From positions 1 to 64,000 of the forward strand of contig JAMLHK010000009.1 of the NCBI GenBank assembly GCA_023957155.1: DNA of 64,000 bases, in the 5' to 3' direction. The notes beneath the pieces were generated by a model that searched no databases, had not been told where the DNA came from, and saw nothing but the letters and a program-made list of their open reading frames with translations. The DNA is from Chitinophagaceae bacterium (lineage in GTDB: Bacteria > Bacteroidota > Bacteroidia > Chitinophagales > Chitinophagaceae). Positions 27,955 to 36,379 of this stretch are shown one piece after another. The position numbers and the translations under genes were made by a program. The first letter of the stretch is position 1. Each line of letters opens with the position of its first letter.

Positions 27955-28458
27955 ATGAAAATGCCGCTCCTTTCAGCAATATGCGCACTACCGTTATTTT
28001 TCGGTTTTTCTTCCTTCGCCCAGTCTGACAACCAAATCCGGGTAAGTCCCTGCGATGCACAGTCTATTCAAAAACAGGCGGACAGTGTGAAAAGTTTACT
28101 TGCCGGCAGCGGATTCTCCGTATTACGTGAAGCTTCCATTACCATGGAAAGCGAATACGAAATACCGATTATCGTACCCATGAATGAAGGAACAAAGTAC
28201 CAGTTTGTATTTATCGGAGATGCCCAATCCAACCTGTATGAAGTAAGAATGTACGACTATCATGAAAAACAGGTGGTATACCAGAAAAAGAACGGGGAAC
28301 GGGCAGAAGGAAATATTATCCGGTATGCTTATGTTCCCAAAATGAGCGAATACCACATGATAAAGCCCCTCCAGGTAAATAACAGCCGGCAAAAAGATCT
28401 TTGTGGCTATGTGATGCTCTTTAAAGAAACAGAAGCAAAAGGCAGGAAGGCCAAATAA
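27955..28458 (+). CDS. Small secreted protein of unknown function
   Basis: From the ATG at 27955 the product has 167 residues with a clear signal peptide (MKMPLLSAICALPLFFGFSS then FAQS), so it is exported. The mature part is rich in beta-strand-like segments (YQFVFIGDAQSNLYEVRMYD, VVYQKKNGERAEG) and contains two cysteines. No known domain was recognised. The upstream in-frame start at 27907 is rejected because it would put extra residues before the signal peptide. A strong terminator follows the gene. Confidence 0.65.
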   Translation: MKMPLLSAICALPLFFGFSSFAQSDNQIRVSPCDAQSIQKQADSVKSLLAGSGFSVLREASITMESEYEIPIIVPMNEGTKYQFVFIGDAQSNLYEVRMYDYHEKQVVYQKKNGERAEGNIIRYAYVPKMSEYHMIKPLQVNNSRQKDLCGYVMLFKETEAKGRKAK

Positions 28459-28484
28459 GCGATGAAATAGTCATTATATATTAC

Positions 28485-28514
28485 AAAAATACCGGTAGTC
28501 TACCGGTATTTTTT
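28485..28514. terminator. Bidirectional intrinsic terminator
   Basis: AAAAATACCGGTA (28485-28497) pairs perfectly with TACCGGTATTTTT (28501-28513) around a three-base loop, with T-runs on both strands. It sits between two convergent genes and should end transcription from both sides. Confidence 0.9.
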
Positions 28515-28537
28515 AATTAAAGCCATAACCACACACA

Positions 28538-29299
28538 CTATTTATTTAAAATCTGATCCTGCATCATTTCCTGATCCGCTCTTTGCCTGTCCATCAAAGA
28601 CGGAACAACAATTACCGGATGAATTGATTTTTCAAAAGCCGCTTCCATTCCGGTATCCGCTTTCCATCTATATTCAACAGAAGGTTTAGCCATATTGATA
28701 TACAGGTTCGTTTCCAAGAACCGGGCAATCATCTCCTGATCTGCATTTACAGCAGCAAATACATCCGGTGCATTTGTTTTTACCTGCTCATCTGCAAAAT
28801 GACGATTCATTTCCCTGTCCGCCTCCGCTGCTATATTAACGGAAGGATATATGGTACCGAGCAAAAAATTAAAATGCATTTCTTTATCCGCTATAAGCGA
28901 AGCCTCCCTTCTGCTAATGCTCCATCTTCTCCTGTCTTTTACCTCATTGATAAAGGAAACAATGGTTTCCCTGTCGGCGGTGTAGATATCCTTTTTCCGC
29001 GGCGTACTGATTACGTAAGCACGATTCATATTTATTCCCCTGTTGACGGTGCTGACCACGCAGCAGGATTCATTATCCTCCCCGGTTTTTACCGCTTCTA
29101 CCTGCTTTGCTTTTACTACGCTGTGGTTGGTATCACTGTCGTTTACAAAGGAGTTACTTTGAACAAAAGACATTGCGCTGAATCCAACTAATAATACCAG
29201 CAACTTAGAGGCAGACTTGCTGAATACGGTGCTGAGCATGGTGGCTTTTTCTATCAGATTTCTTCCTGCCTTCGAATCCATTTCACTCTTTCTTTTCAT
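28538..29299 (-). CDS. Exported or membrane-anchored repeat protein, unknown family
   Basis: The 253-residue product has an N-terminal hydrophobic segment (about 31-48). After it comes a series of six imperfect repeats marked by A-D-x-E-M-x-x-x-F: AD at residues 108, 137, 160, 186, 214 and 241, spaced 23-29 residues apart (ADKEMHFNF, ADREMNRHF, ADQEMIARF and so on). I do not recognise the family. The repeat suggests helical units packing in tandem. A cysteine pair (CC at 79-80) lies before the first repeat. Its own promoter (29346-29377) lies just upstream. No function can be assigned. Confidence 0.6.
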   Translation of the reverse strand: MKRKSEMDSKAGRNLIEKATMLSTVFSKSASKLLVLLVGFSAMSFVQSNSFVNDSDTNHSVVKAKQVEAVKTGEDNESCCVVSTVNRGINMNRAYVISTPRKKDIYTADRETIVSFINEVKDRRRWSISRREASLIADKEMHFNFLLGTIYPSVNIAAEADREMNRHFADEQVKTNAPDVFAAVNADQEMIARFLETNLYINMAKPSVEYRWKADTGMEAAFEKSIHPVIVVPSLMDRQRADQEMMQDQILNK

Positions 29300-29345
29300 A
29301 ACTATTGATATTTAATGGTTTGTTTGTTGATCATCTTTTATAATG

Positions 29346-29377
29346 CAAAGATATATCCTTTACTAACTACTATGCAA
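29346..29377 (-). promoter_or_regulatory. Bacteroidota-type promoter for the repeat protein gene
   Basis: On the minus strand, TATCTTTG (-7 box, 29346-29353) is preceded by TTG (29375-29377) at a 21-base spacing, close to the Bacteroidota consensus. The gene starts at 29299. Confidence 0.6.
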
Positions 29378-29461
29378 TACATAATACTATATTCGGTATA
29401 TAAAGCTGATAAACGGTCATTTTAAAATTTAATTCCAAATTGGTAAGGCAATAACGTTAGA

Positions 29462-29577
29462 ATATAAAAGGGAACCTAAGGAAAGTTTTAAGTTTATGTC
29501 CGAAGAAAACTTTTAAAAAGACGGAGAGACTATTTTAGTCGCCAGCAAGCAACAGTTAATATCAGGTTCCTCTTCGA
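29462..29577 (-). ncRNA. Candidate structured small RNA
   Basis: No gene lies here, but the minus strand shows an independent RNA-like unit. It begins just after a full promoter (29582-29613). A long-range stem pairs GGAACCT (29564-29570) with AGGTTCC (29471-29477). Inside are the hairpin GACTA/TAGTC (29528-29540) and the stem AAAGTTTT/AAAACTTT (29506-29513 with 29482-29489). The closing stem is followed by CCTTTTATATT. The size, about 115 bases, and the closed shape would suit a 6S-like or other housekeeping RNA, but I cannot identify it. The next gene downstream has its own promoter, so this is unlikely to be only its leader. Confidence 0.5.
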
Positions 29578-29581
29578 GCCG

Positions 29582-29613
29582 CAAAAGTACAGCTTTTTTA
29601 AACTCCCGGCAAA
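29582..29613 (-). promoter_or_regulatory. Near-perfect Bacteroidota promoter
   Basis: On the minus strand, TTTG (29610-29613) is followed after exactly 20 bases by TACTTTTG (29582-29589). This fits TTTG-N19-21-TAnnTTTG, the best promoter match in the window. No coding region starts within 270 bases downstream, which points to the RNA at 29462-29577. Confidence 0.75.
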
Positions 29614-29811
29614 ATCATCTCATGCTTTATTCTTAAAAAATATCTAAAAAACAACATTTGATAACCGGAAACCAGGATTTTATAAAATATTAGCTGCTTA
29701 TAATGAAAAATATTCAAAGAACTGTTTTTTCATATCGGCTGCATTAAAACGTAAACTGTGTTCTTTTGTTACATATTAACCGGGGAACCTATGTTAAATA
29801 ATTATGAACAG

Positions 29812-30711
29812 TTATTGAAACCTGGGGTGAAAGCGCTGCAGGGTATCACGCAGGTAGTCGCTGTTGAGATGGGTATAAATTTCGGTAGTGGTAATGCTTT
29901 CATGTCCAAGCATTTCCTGCACAGCCCTTAAATCGGCACCTCCTTCCACTAAATGGGTGGCAAAAGAATGCCGGAAGGTATGCGGAGAAATATTTTTGGT
30001 TATGCCGGCATGCTGAACCAGCTCTTTAATGATCAGGAAGATCATGATCCGGGTCATTCGTTTTCCTCTCCGGTTCAGGAACAGGATATCCTCTTCTCCT
30101 TTTTGAATGGTTATATGCACCCGGATCTGTTCCCGGTAAATATTAATATGCCTGATGGCCTCCTGCCCAACAGGCACCAATCGTTCTTTATCTCCTTTAC
30201 CGGTTACTTTGATGAAGCCGGCATTAAAATACAGGTTCGACAATTGCAGTTGCACTACTTCACTAACCCGGAGACCGCAACTGTACATCACCTCTATTAT
30301 GGCTTTATTTCTTACACCTTCGGGCTTACTCAGGTCAATTTGTGCAATAATGGACTCAATTTCCTCAAAACTCAGGATATCGGGCAAAGCCCGTTTTAAC
30401 TTGGGAGATATCAGCAATACCGTAGGATCTTTTTCTACCATCTTTTCAAGGAGACAATAGTTGTAAAAGGCTCTTAATCCTGAAATGATCCGGGCCTGGG
30501 AGCTTGCCGTCATATTTAATTCCGCAATCCGTTGTACAAATCCCTGCAAGTCTTTCAATTCAATCTCCGCAGGCGTTTTAAATATTCGCTTGTGCTGAAG
30601 GAACTGGGTCAGCTTCTCAATATCCCGCACATAGGCCTCAATAGAATTTGAGCTCAGCGATTTCTCTAAAAGCAGATAATTTCTAAAGCCTTTTATCTGG
30701 TCATCCCACAT
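29812..30711 (-). CDS. xerD: Site-specific tyrosine recombinase XerD
   Basis: The 299-residue length fits XerC/XerD, which resolve chromosome dimers at dif during division. The N-terminal core-binding SAM-like domain covers about 1-95. Catalytic residues are complete: Arg148 (SCGLRVSE), Lys172 (TGKGDKER), His244 and Arg247 (PHTFRHSFATHL), His270 (MLGHESITTT) and Tyr279 (EIYTHL). It is not beside integrase or transposon cargo, so it is the housekeeping recombinase and not an element integrase. The 511-base gap upstream of the 28538 gene starts at its 3' end and holds the small RNA described above. Confidence 0.93.
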   Translation of the reverse strand: MWDDQIKGFRNYLLLEKSLSSNSIEAYVRDIEKLTQFLQHKRIFKTPAEIELKDLQGFVQRIAELNMTASSQARIISGLRAFYNYCLLEKMVEKDPTVLLISPKLKRALPDILSFEEIESIIAQIDLSKPEGVRNKAIIEVMYSCGLRVSEVVQLQLSNLYFNAGFIKVTGKGDKERLVPVGQEAIRHINIYREQIRVHITIQKGEEDILFLNRRGKRMTRIMIFLIIKELVQHAGITKNISPHTFRHSFATHLVEGGADLRAVQEMLGHESITTTEIYTHLNSDYLRDTLQRFHPRFQ

Positions 30712-30844
30712 ACATCAGGTATTTCGATAAGCGTGTTAAGCAAAATTTGTATACAAATATCCATAAAAGTTATTCCCGTTAGCAGGTTTACGGATAATTG
30801 AATTGAATTAACACTTACTTTCGGTCTTTAATAGCACAAAGTTT

Positions 30845-31363
30845 ATGCAGGCAGTTAACCTGAGGTCATTTAGGCAAAAAGTAAGGTACCATAAAAAAGG
30901 ATTAAGAGCATTTTTATCCAGGATTGAAAAAAATCCACCCCGGAAATTAGATGATCTTACCGTACAGCTTGACCAGGCGGTATGGAGAGAAGTAGATTGC
31001 TTAAGCTGTGCTAACTGTTGCAAAACAATGAGTCCCACGTATACGGCAAAGGACATTAAACGCATTGCTGCACACTTAGGAATGACCGGCAAAGCTTTTA
31101 AAGAAAAATGGCTGTATTATGATAAGAAAGACGGAGACTGGATGAATAAGCAGCAACCCTGCCAGTTTCTTGACCTGAACACCAATATGTGCAGCATTTA
31201 CCCGGTTCGTCCTGCCGATTGCGCCGGCTTTCCGCATCTTACCAAAAGAAAGATGGTTGACTACGTGCACGTTCATAAGCAAAATATCGCCTACTGCCCT
31301 GCAACGTACAAAATGGTGGAGAAAATGAAATTGCTGGTTACTAAAGATAGACATCCTCAATAA
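30845..31363 (+). CDS. YkgJ-family cysteine cluster protein (second copy)
   Basis: The 172-residue product has the same cysteine layout as the protein at 8608: SCANCCKTMSP, then QQPCQFLDLNTNMCSIYPVRP and ADCAGFPHL. Both share the KDIKRI-AxHLGM segment, so they are diverged paralogues. The cysteines probably bind zinc or an iron-sulfur cluster; the role is unknown. It starts in a divergent gap with xerD; TACTTTCG upstream is a one-mismatch -7 box. Its 3' end overlaps the convergent YraN gene by 23 bases. Confidence 0.85.
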   Translation: MQAVNLRSFRQKVRYHKKGLRAFLSRIEKNPPRKLDDLTVQLDQAVWREVDCLSCANCCKTMSPTYTAKDIKRIAAHLGMTGKAFKEKWLYYDKKDGDWMNKQQPCQFLDLNTNMCSIYPVRPADCAGFPHLTKRKMVDYVHVHKQNIAYCPATYKMVEKMKLLVTKDRHPQ

Positions 31364-31697
31364 AAAAATATTCGGGAGTCCTGTTCTTCCAGAGATTTAT
31401 TGCCAGAACATCATACTGTATTCTTATCCATTGAGGGTATAGGGAAAGAAAAGCTTCAGCGCCATTGATAAGGTTTTCCATTTTTTTGGTTGTAACACTC
31501 TCTTCCGGATAACCAAAATGCAGGGAGCGCCGGGTTTTTACTTCAATAAAATGTAATATACCCTCTTTGTGGGCAATGATATCAATTTCGTAGTAAGAAT
31601 GACGCCAGTTGGTATGCAGGATAACAAAACGATGCTGTATCAAATAGGCAACAGCCAGCGCTTCCCCATTTCTCCCGGTGGTATTGTGGTTAGCCAT
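31341..31697 (-). CDS. YraN/UPF0102 family endonuclease-like protein
   Basis: The 118-residue length and NHNTTGRNGEALAVAYLIQ start mark the UPF0102 (YraN) family. It has a restriction-endonuclease-like core: the E of GEALA, the D of YYEIDIIAHKEG and the FIEVKTRR motif form the E-D-ExK metal site. The cellular role is not settled; it has been linked to DNA processing. It follows the DUF6580 gene 20 bases downstream on the same strand and its last 23 bases overlap the opposite YkgJ gene. Confidence 0.9.
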   Translation of the reverse strand: MANHNTTGRNGEALAVAYLIQHRFVILHTNWRHSYYEIDIIAHKEGILHFIEVKTRRSLHFGYPEESVTTKKMENLINGAEAFLSLYPQWIRIQYDVLAINLWKNRTPEYFFIEDVYL

Positions 31698-31716
31698 TAA
31701 GTAAAAACATGAAAAT

Positions 31717-32280
31717 TTATTGTGCGGCTTCGGGTTGGTGCATATAATGCTTCACCAGGTAGTAGCCTCCAAAGAACAGCCCGGAAAAAAATAAGGTGCC
31801 GGCGATTGAATTCCAGTAAAACGGTAATCCATCATTATACGCCATCATTAAGCCCTCAAATGTTTTGGGCCGCTGGTAACCGCCACCGCTAATCCAGACC
31901 ATGAAGTTGGAAAGGAGAAAATAAACCGTAGGTGCTGCAACAGAAGCCGCAGCTACCTGTCTGATATTGATTTTCTTTATAAGGAAGCCGAATACCGTTA
32001 ATAATGTAAACAAAAGATAATTGGTAAACTGCCCTTCATAAAATCCCCAGAGAGGTGAAATACCGGCAACATACAGAAGCTGGAACAACGCATCCGCAAG
32101 GAACATAGATAACAGGGGAAGAATAAAAGCCGTTGCTTTGTTTTTAACAAGCGCCCCTGCAAATAAAGCCATAGCAATCTGGGGTGCAAACCCATAAGGG
32201 CGCCCGGGTACAACGCGATAAAGCGCAGCCACTACGATCAGGGCTCCCAGTATATATACAATGTTTTTTCCCATTTTCAT
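31717..32280 (-). CDS. DUF6580-like membrane protein
   Basis: The 187-residue product has about six hydrophobic helices and the features of DUF6580, a family compared to ECF-transporter substrate-binding subunits: an RVVPGRPYGFAPQIAMALF-like first loop, then PLLSMFLADALF and a late YWNSIAGTLFFSGLFFG segment. It probably sits in the inner membrane and may help uptake of a small molecule; no energising ATPase is nearby. It is directly upstream of yraN. Substrate unknown. Confidence 0.7.
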   Translation of the reverse strand: MKMGKNIVYILGALIVVAALYRVVPGRPYGFAPQIAMALFAGALVKNKATAFILPLLSMFLADALFQLLYVAGISPLWGFYEGQFTNYLLFTLLTVFGFLIKKINIRQVAAASVAAPTVYFLLSNFMVWISGGGYQRPKTFEGLMMAYNDGLPFYWNSIAGTLFFSGLFFGGYYLVKHYMHQPEAAQ

Positions 32281-32328
32281 AATATACGTTTTAGCAAAAA
32301 CAAAAATAGTAATTATTAACGAATAATG

Positions 32329-32450
32329 CCGGTACAGGACGCATTTCAGATTGTCGCTGCTTATTTTTTATTGCCCTTACCCTTTTATTCCCTCTCCGCG
32401 CAGCAAAGAGGGAAAAGTGGTGCGATAATCCGGAATGCGCCCCGGTATAC
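32329..32450. repeat. Intergenic inverted-repeat element, copy 2
   Basis: The left arm (32329-32357, ending GCATTTCAGATTGTCGC) pairs with the right arm (32422-32450, starting GCGATAATCCGGAATGCG) at about 16 of 20 core positions. An inner inverted repeat (CCCTCT/AGAGGG) lies between. It shares both arms and the inner GCTGCTTATTTT with copy 3 and the outer GCGCATTTC with copy 1. Confidence 0.8.
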
Positions 32451-32544
32451 AATATGGATTCACGATTCCTGCTTTTAATTATCTGATTTTTTTACGACCT
32501 TTAAAAAAGATGGATTATTATTAATAACGTTTAAAACATGTGAT

Positions 32545-32748
32545 ATGCCAATTGTAAAAGTAATTGAAGTAATCGCTTCTTCTGAAAAAAGCATTGACGA
32601 TGCTATCCGTTCCGCCGTAACGGAAGCTTCCAAAACCGTTCGTAATATTGATTCGGTTTTTGTAAAGGATATTAAAGCTCATGTAAAAGATAACAAAGTG
32701 ACGACATTCGGTGTAATCTGCAAGATCTCTTTCCGTGTGGACGATTGA
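32545..32748 (+). CDS. Dodecin family flavin-binding protein
   Basis: The 67-residue product matches dodecin end to end: MPIVKVIEVIASSEKSIDDA, SKTVRNIDSVFV and a final strand with CKISFRVDD. Dodecins form hollow dodecamers that store FMN/riboflavin or related flavins and protect the cell from free flavin. The start at 32545 is the only reasonable one. It is a single gene facing the YdjC-type deacetylase gene. Confidence 0.93.
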   Translation: MPIVKVIEVIASSEKSIDDAIRSAVTEASKTVRNIDSVFVKDIKAHVKDNKVTTFGVICKISFRVDD

Positions 32749-32807
32749 TCGCAAATACCTTGCTCCGAACCTCTGCGGCATGAATAAACTATCCCGGGGG
32801 TTCGGAG

Positions 32808-33860
32808 TTATTTCAGCTTATTTCTTCTCTCCATTACTTCGCGCCAGGTTGTAACGATAATTCCTTTTTGCTGCAGGAACTTTTTAAAGGCAGGATCCAT
32901 CATCGCCAGCATATCTCCTTTGCGCCTTGTACCTGAGCTCGAAATGTGTTCAAAAATCCCGGAAGGACGGGTGCAATGCATGATCACCATTGTAAGCCCG
33001 GGCTTTAAAGCACCGATGGTTTCACTGTATTTTTGAGTGTAAAACTTTTGTAATGCAGCATCCGATATTTTAGCAGCCGCGGGAATATCCCAGTCGCCGC
33101 TGTTTTTGTGAAGATCATCCAGCACCGGCAAGCCCGCATCCCAGATCATTTTACCAACGGCAACTGCTTTTTGCAGTATGGCGGGTTCTTTCTGCTTAGT
33201 ATCATCCGTCCATTTACCCGCTTTTTGCAATGCTTCTTTTTCTTTGCCCGTCAACTCTTCCTTTAAATAACTGTTATGCCCACCGGGGAACATTACGGGT
33301 ATTTGTTTTTCAATACCCAGCCTGATATATTTTTCTAAAAAGGCTTCCGAGGCAAAGAGTGTTCCCATGTGGGAATCAAGATGTGTGGGTGTAAATCCCA
33401 TAGCCAGTGCGCGATCTAACTGCGCCCGGATTTCCCTGTCCACTTCATCAGCAGTCGCATACCGTACCACATCTTCCGCTTCCGGCCACATGGCGCCTTC
33501 GGCATCCACCAGTCCGGGCACAGCAGGTTTGCCCGATAACGGCGGCCAGCGGTAATTATTCCATTCGGAAGTCAGGGTAAGATGCAATCCTCCGTCATGA
33601 AGCGGGTGAGAACGGGTATACTTCACTATTTCCGGCACCCAGGGGCAGGGCATCATTACGCTGAAAGAAGAAGCCGCTCCTTTATCTAATGCATTCATCA
33701 CTCCTTCATTCGAATCATGCGACATACCGGCATCATCCACATGCAAAATAACCACCCGGGCATTTTTAGACCATCCCAGCCTTTCAGCATAAGTAGAAGG
33801 CTGTGCAGTGCCATCTGCCCCAATCATCACCAGCAATAAAAGCGTAAGAAAGTATTTCAT
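32808..33860 (-). CDS. YdjC/ChbG-type polysaccharide deacetylase, secreted
   Basis: The 350-residue product starts with a signal peptide (KYFLTLLLLVMIGADGTAQ), so it acts outside the cytosol. The YdjC (ChbG/HpnK) fold shows the metal motif HVDDAGMSHDSNEG, the His of LHLTLTSEW and HLDSHMGTLF. ChbG removes acetyl groups from chitin oligosaccharides; HpnK acts on hopanoid sugars. A secreted copy in Bacteroidota probably deacetylates a sugar chain or carries an unknown substrate. Confidence 0.85.
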   Translation of the reverse strand: MKYFLTLLLLVMIGADGTAQPSTYAERLGWSKNARVVILHVDDAGMSHDSNEGVMNALDKGAASSFSVMMPCPWVPEIVKYTRSHPLHDGGLHLTLTSEWNNYRWPPLSGKPAVPGLVDAEGAMWPEAEDVVRYATADEVDREIRAQLDRALAMGFTPTHLDSHMGTLFASEAFLEKYIRLGIEKQIPVMFPGGHNSYLKEELTGKEKEALQKAGKWTDDTKQKEPAILQKAVAVGKMIWDAGLPVLDDLHKNSGDWDIPAAAKISDAALQKFYTQKYSETIGALKPGLTMVIMHCTRPSGIFEHISSSGTRRKGDMLAMMDPAFKKFLQQKGIIVTTWREVMERRNKLK

Positions 33861-34008
33861 ACCAACGGAGTATTATTTTTCGGAATGCAAGATAAGAAAA
33901 CCACACTCATCCGGTTGCTCCGTTGGGCAATTGTATTTAACCTGTGCTGTTGCCGGTTACGACAAGTGGCATAAACACTGTTTGTTTCCACTATAAACGC
34001 CTGCTTCC

Positions 34009-35559
34009 CTACTCTCTTCCATACTTCGCCCCTTTTCCCTGCCTGGGGATCGTCCTTAAAATAAAATCCCGGAGATGCTGGTTCCCGGTAGCCAGGTCTT
34101 CCTTACGCAGGTACATCATGTGCCCGCTCCGGTAGCCTTCCCACGACATGCGATCCTGCAGCTTACCACCCGGGTCCATTTGCCACAGGTTAAACCTGGC
34201 ATTGAAATAGTCACATGCGCCATCATAATAACCGCTTTGCACCAACAGGTGAAGGTTGGGGTTTTGTGCCATAGCCTGCCGAAGGTTTTCACCGGTCCTG
34301 TCATTTTCGTTATCCCAGGGATATACATTACCAAACATATTGTAAGACAGATCCGTTTTATAATTGAGCTCGTCACGCAGGAACATATTGATTGCCGGCG
34401 TAAAGGCATGGAGCCATGCAGTAAGCTCCGCATTATAATCCGGGCGGTCTCCCCCGTCTTTTTTATCCACGCCCAGGTATCTCGAATCTAACCGCCCGAT
34501 GGTATATCCTTTATCTCTTAATAACTCTTTCCAGTAAAAATCTGTATGTACAGACAGGTTGTTCTGAAGCACGGCCTTTATCCCCAGCCCTGAATACCGG
34601 GCAACTTTTTCGGCAATCCGTTTCCGCTCGGTTGCAGGTAAAGATCCTCCTCTTGTCAATGCCGGAAGGTATTCATCAATGGTAAACTTTTCTACCTCCG
34701 GAAGCATTGCCGTCAGATCTTTTTGCTGCAGGTCGGGAGGCAGCACCTTATGATACCAGGCCGTTGCGGCATAATAGGGTAATAGCAGCGCTGCATCCAT
34801 TACTCCACCCCTTTCTATACCCAGACCCGTTGGCGAAACCAATACGATCCCGTTCAGGTATATCCACTGCGCATTCTGTAATTCCAACGCCAGTCCGGAA
34901 ACCCTTGTTGTTCCATAGCTTTCGCCGATGAGGTACTTGGGAGAAGCCCAGCGCTTATACCGGCTGATGAACGTGCTGATCCACGAGGCGAGGTACTTCA
35001 CATCCGCATTGACACCAAAAAATTTTTTGCGCGGCACTTCTTCATTTACCGGCCTGGAAAACCCGGTATTCACCGGGTCTACATATACCATATCCGCCAC
35101 ATCTAATATGGAATAGGGATTATCTTTCATGCCATAGGGCTGAACCGGGTAGCCTTCATCATCTATTTTCAGTATCCGGGGACCGGTATACCCGATCTCC
35201 ATCCAGACGGAAGGGGTGCCCGGACCTCCATTAAAAGAAAAGACCAGCGGGCGGGAAGAGCGATCGCTTATATCGGATCTTTCATAATAAGTAAAAAACA
35301 CGCCGGCAACCGGCTTATCATTTTCATCCCAAACCGGTATGGTACCTGCGGTTACCGTATAAGGAACCCGCTGACCTTTAATCGTAACCGAGCTTTTCAT
35401 CGAAATAACGGAATCAATATTCAGGCTTCTATGGGGAAACCGGATGGTCTTATCCGGTAAGGAGGCAACGGCTTCTGCGGGTTGATCCTTTTGCTTTTGC
35501 GCAAACAGCGCCGGGATACATCCCCCAAAAAACAGGAGATAAAAAGCGAAATTTTTCAT
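34009..35559 (-). CDS. S10 family serine carboxypeptidase, secreted
   Basis: The 516-residue product has a signal peptide (KNFAFYLLFFGGCIPALFA) and the S10 peptidase fold. The oxyanion region NGGPGTPSVW, the nucleophile Ser214 in LIGESYGTTR, the Asp at about 446 in QSGYYDG and His480 in YRSGHMMYL form the catalytic triad. S10 enzymes remove C-terminal residues from peptides at acidic pH. It is the only peptidase of this class in the window and stands alone. In Bacteroidota such enzymes probably feed on extracellular peptides. Confidence 0.88.
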   Translation of the reverse strand: MKNFAFYLLFFGGCIPALFAQKQKDQPAEAVASLPDKTIRFPHRSLNIDSVISMKSSVTIKGQRVPYTVTAGTIPVWDENDKPVAGVFFTYYERSDISDRSSRPLVFSFNGGPGTPSVWMEIGYTGPRILKIDDEGYPVQPYGMKDNPYSILDVADMVYVDPVNTGFSRPVNEEVPRKKFFGVNADVKYLASWISTFISRYKRWASPKYLIGESYGTTRVSGLALELQNAQWIYLNGIVLVSPTGLGIERGGVMDAALLLPYYAATAWYHKVLPPDLQQKDLTAMLPEVEKFTIDEYLPALTRGGSLPATERKRIAEKVARYSGLGIKAVLQNNLSVHTDFYWKELLRDKGYTIGRLDSRYLGVDKKDGGDRPDYNAELTAWLHAFTPAINMFLRDELNYKTDLSYNMFGNVYPWDNENDRTGENLRQAMAQNPNLHLLVQSGYYDGACDYFNARFNLWQMDPGGKLQDRMSWEGYRSGHMMYLRKEDLATGNQHLRDFILRTIPRQGKGAKYGRE

Positions 35560-35732
35560 GGCAACTCATTATAAAATAACAATAGCGGAGACACTTAAAA
35601 GTATTAAAATTCATTCACATCCGGTTCAAAATAATACCGGCTTTACTTCTCTTTAACTTCCCCAAAAAATATTTTTGAAAATTTAAGTCAATCTTGCGGA
35701 AAGAATTATTTTCATTTCCTGATTCGAAATAC

Positions 35733-36239
35733 ATGATGAACAACAGTGAAGTATATAAAATTCCCGCCCGGTTCAGGCGTATAGAAAACCTGCATATCTT
35801 ATTATGGCTACTCAAAGATATCTGCTGGGCTTTAGATTTTCACGTTATGGGGATGATCATGATCGTTCCCACCCTTACCGTAGCCATTACCATTACCTGG
35901 CAAACGCGCCGGCTCACCGCCGAGTTATTGCATAACCTGGCTGTAGTGCTTTGGATAACAGCCAACTGCCTGTGGATGACCGGGGAGTTCTATGGCTGGG
36001 ATGAGGGTCCCTTAGGATCCCGCCGCTTAGCCCTTATCCCCTTTTCTGCCGGACTGGGCATACTCGCTTATTACTATATCTTCCTCGGGCATAAAAAAAG
36101 GTTCCGGGCACAAATGCTGTTAAAAGCAGAAGAACTGGTGAGGAAAGAACAACTGCCGGCCGGTAATCCGGATACGGGGAACGATAACACATACCGCACG
36201 CGGGATCAGAAAGAAATACAGAACACGCCCACCCGGTAA
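35733..36239 (+). CDS. Four-helix membrane protein of unknown function
   Basis: From the ATG at 35733 (a second ATG follows directly) the product has 168 residues and about four hydrophobic helices. A charged C-terminal tail follows, rich in E, K and R (KAEELVRKEQLPAG). No known motif was found. The TTG at 35694 would add only a polar leader and is not preferred. The gene lies 140 bases before aspS on the same strand. Confidence 0.6.
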   Translation: MMNNSEVYKIPARFRRIENLHILLWLLKDICWALDFHVMGMIMIVPTLTVAITITWQTRRLTAELLHNLAVVLWITANCLWMTGEFYGWDEGPLGSRRLALIPFSAGLGILAYYYIFLGHKKRFRAQMLLKAEELVRKEQLPAGNPDTGNDNTYRTRDQKEIQNTPTR

Positions 36240-36351
36240 GCAGTACGTAAAGGTAAGATACGGAACCTGCTGCCTCACTCCTGCTGCCGGAAACCTGCAC
36301 TCCCAAAAACAATCAGTTGTAAACTCCAAACCACATCCTGCTTAAATCATT

Positions 36352-36359
36352 TACCTTTG
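36352..36359 (+). promoter_or_regulatory. TAnnTTTG -7 box for aspS
   Basis: TACCTTTG ends 20 bases before the aspS ATG, matching the spacing of the other boxes in this window. Confidence 0.55.
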
Positions 36360-36379
36360 CACTCTTCAAAAATACGAGA

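Noticed and set aside
29812-30711. Integrase of a mobile element
   Set aside because: Length and residues match housekeeping XerD; there are no attachment sites or cargo next to it.
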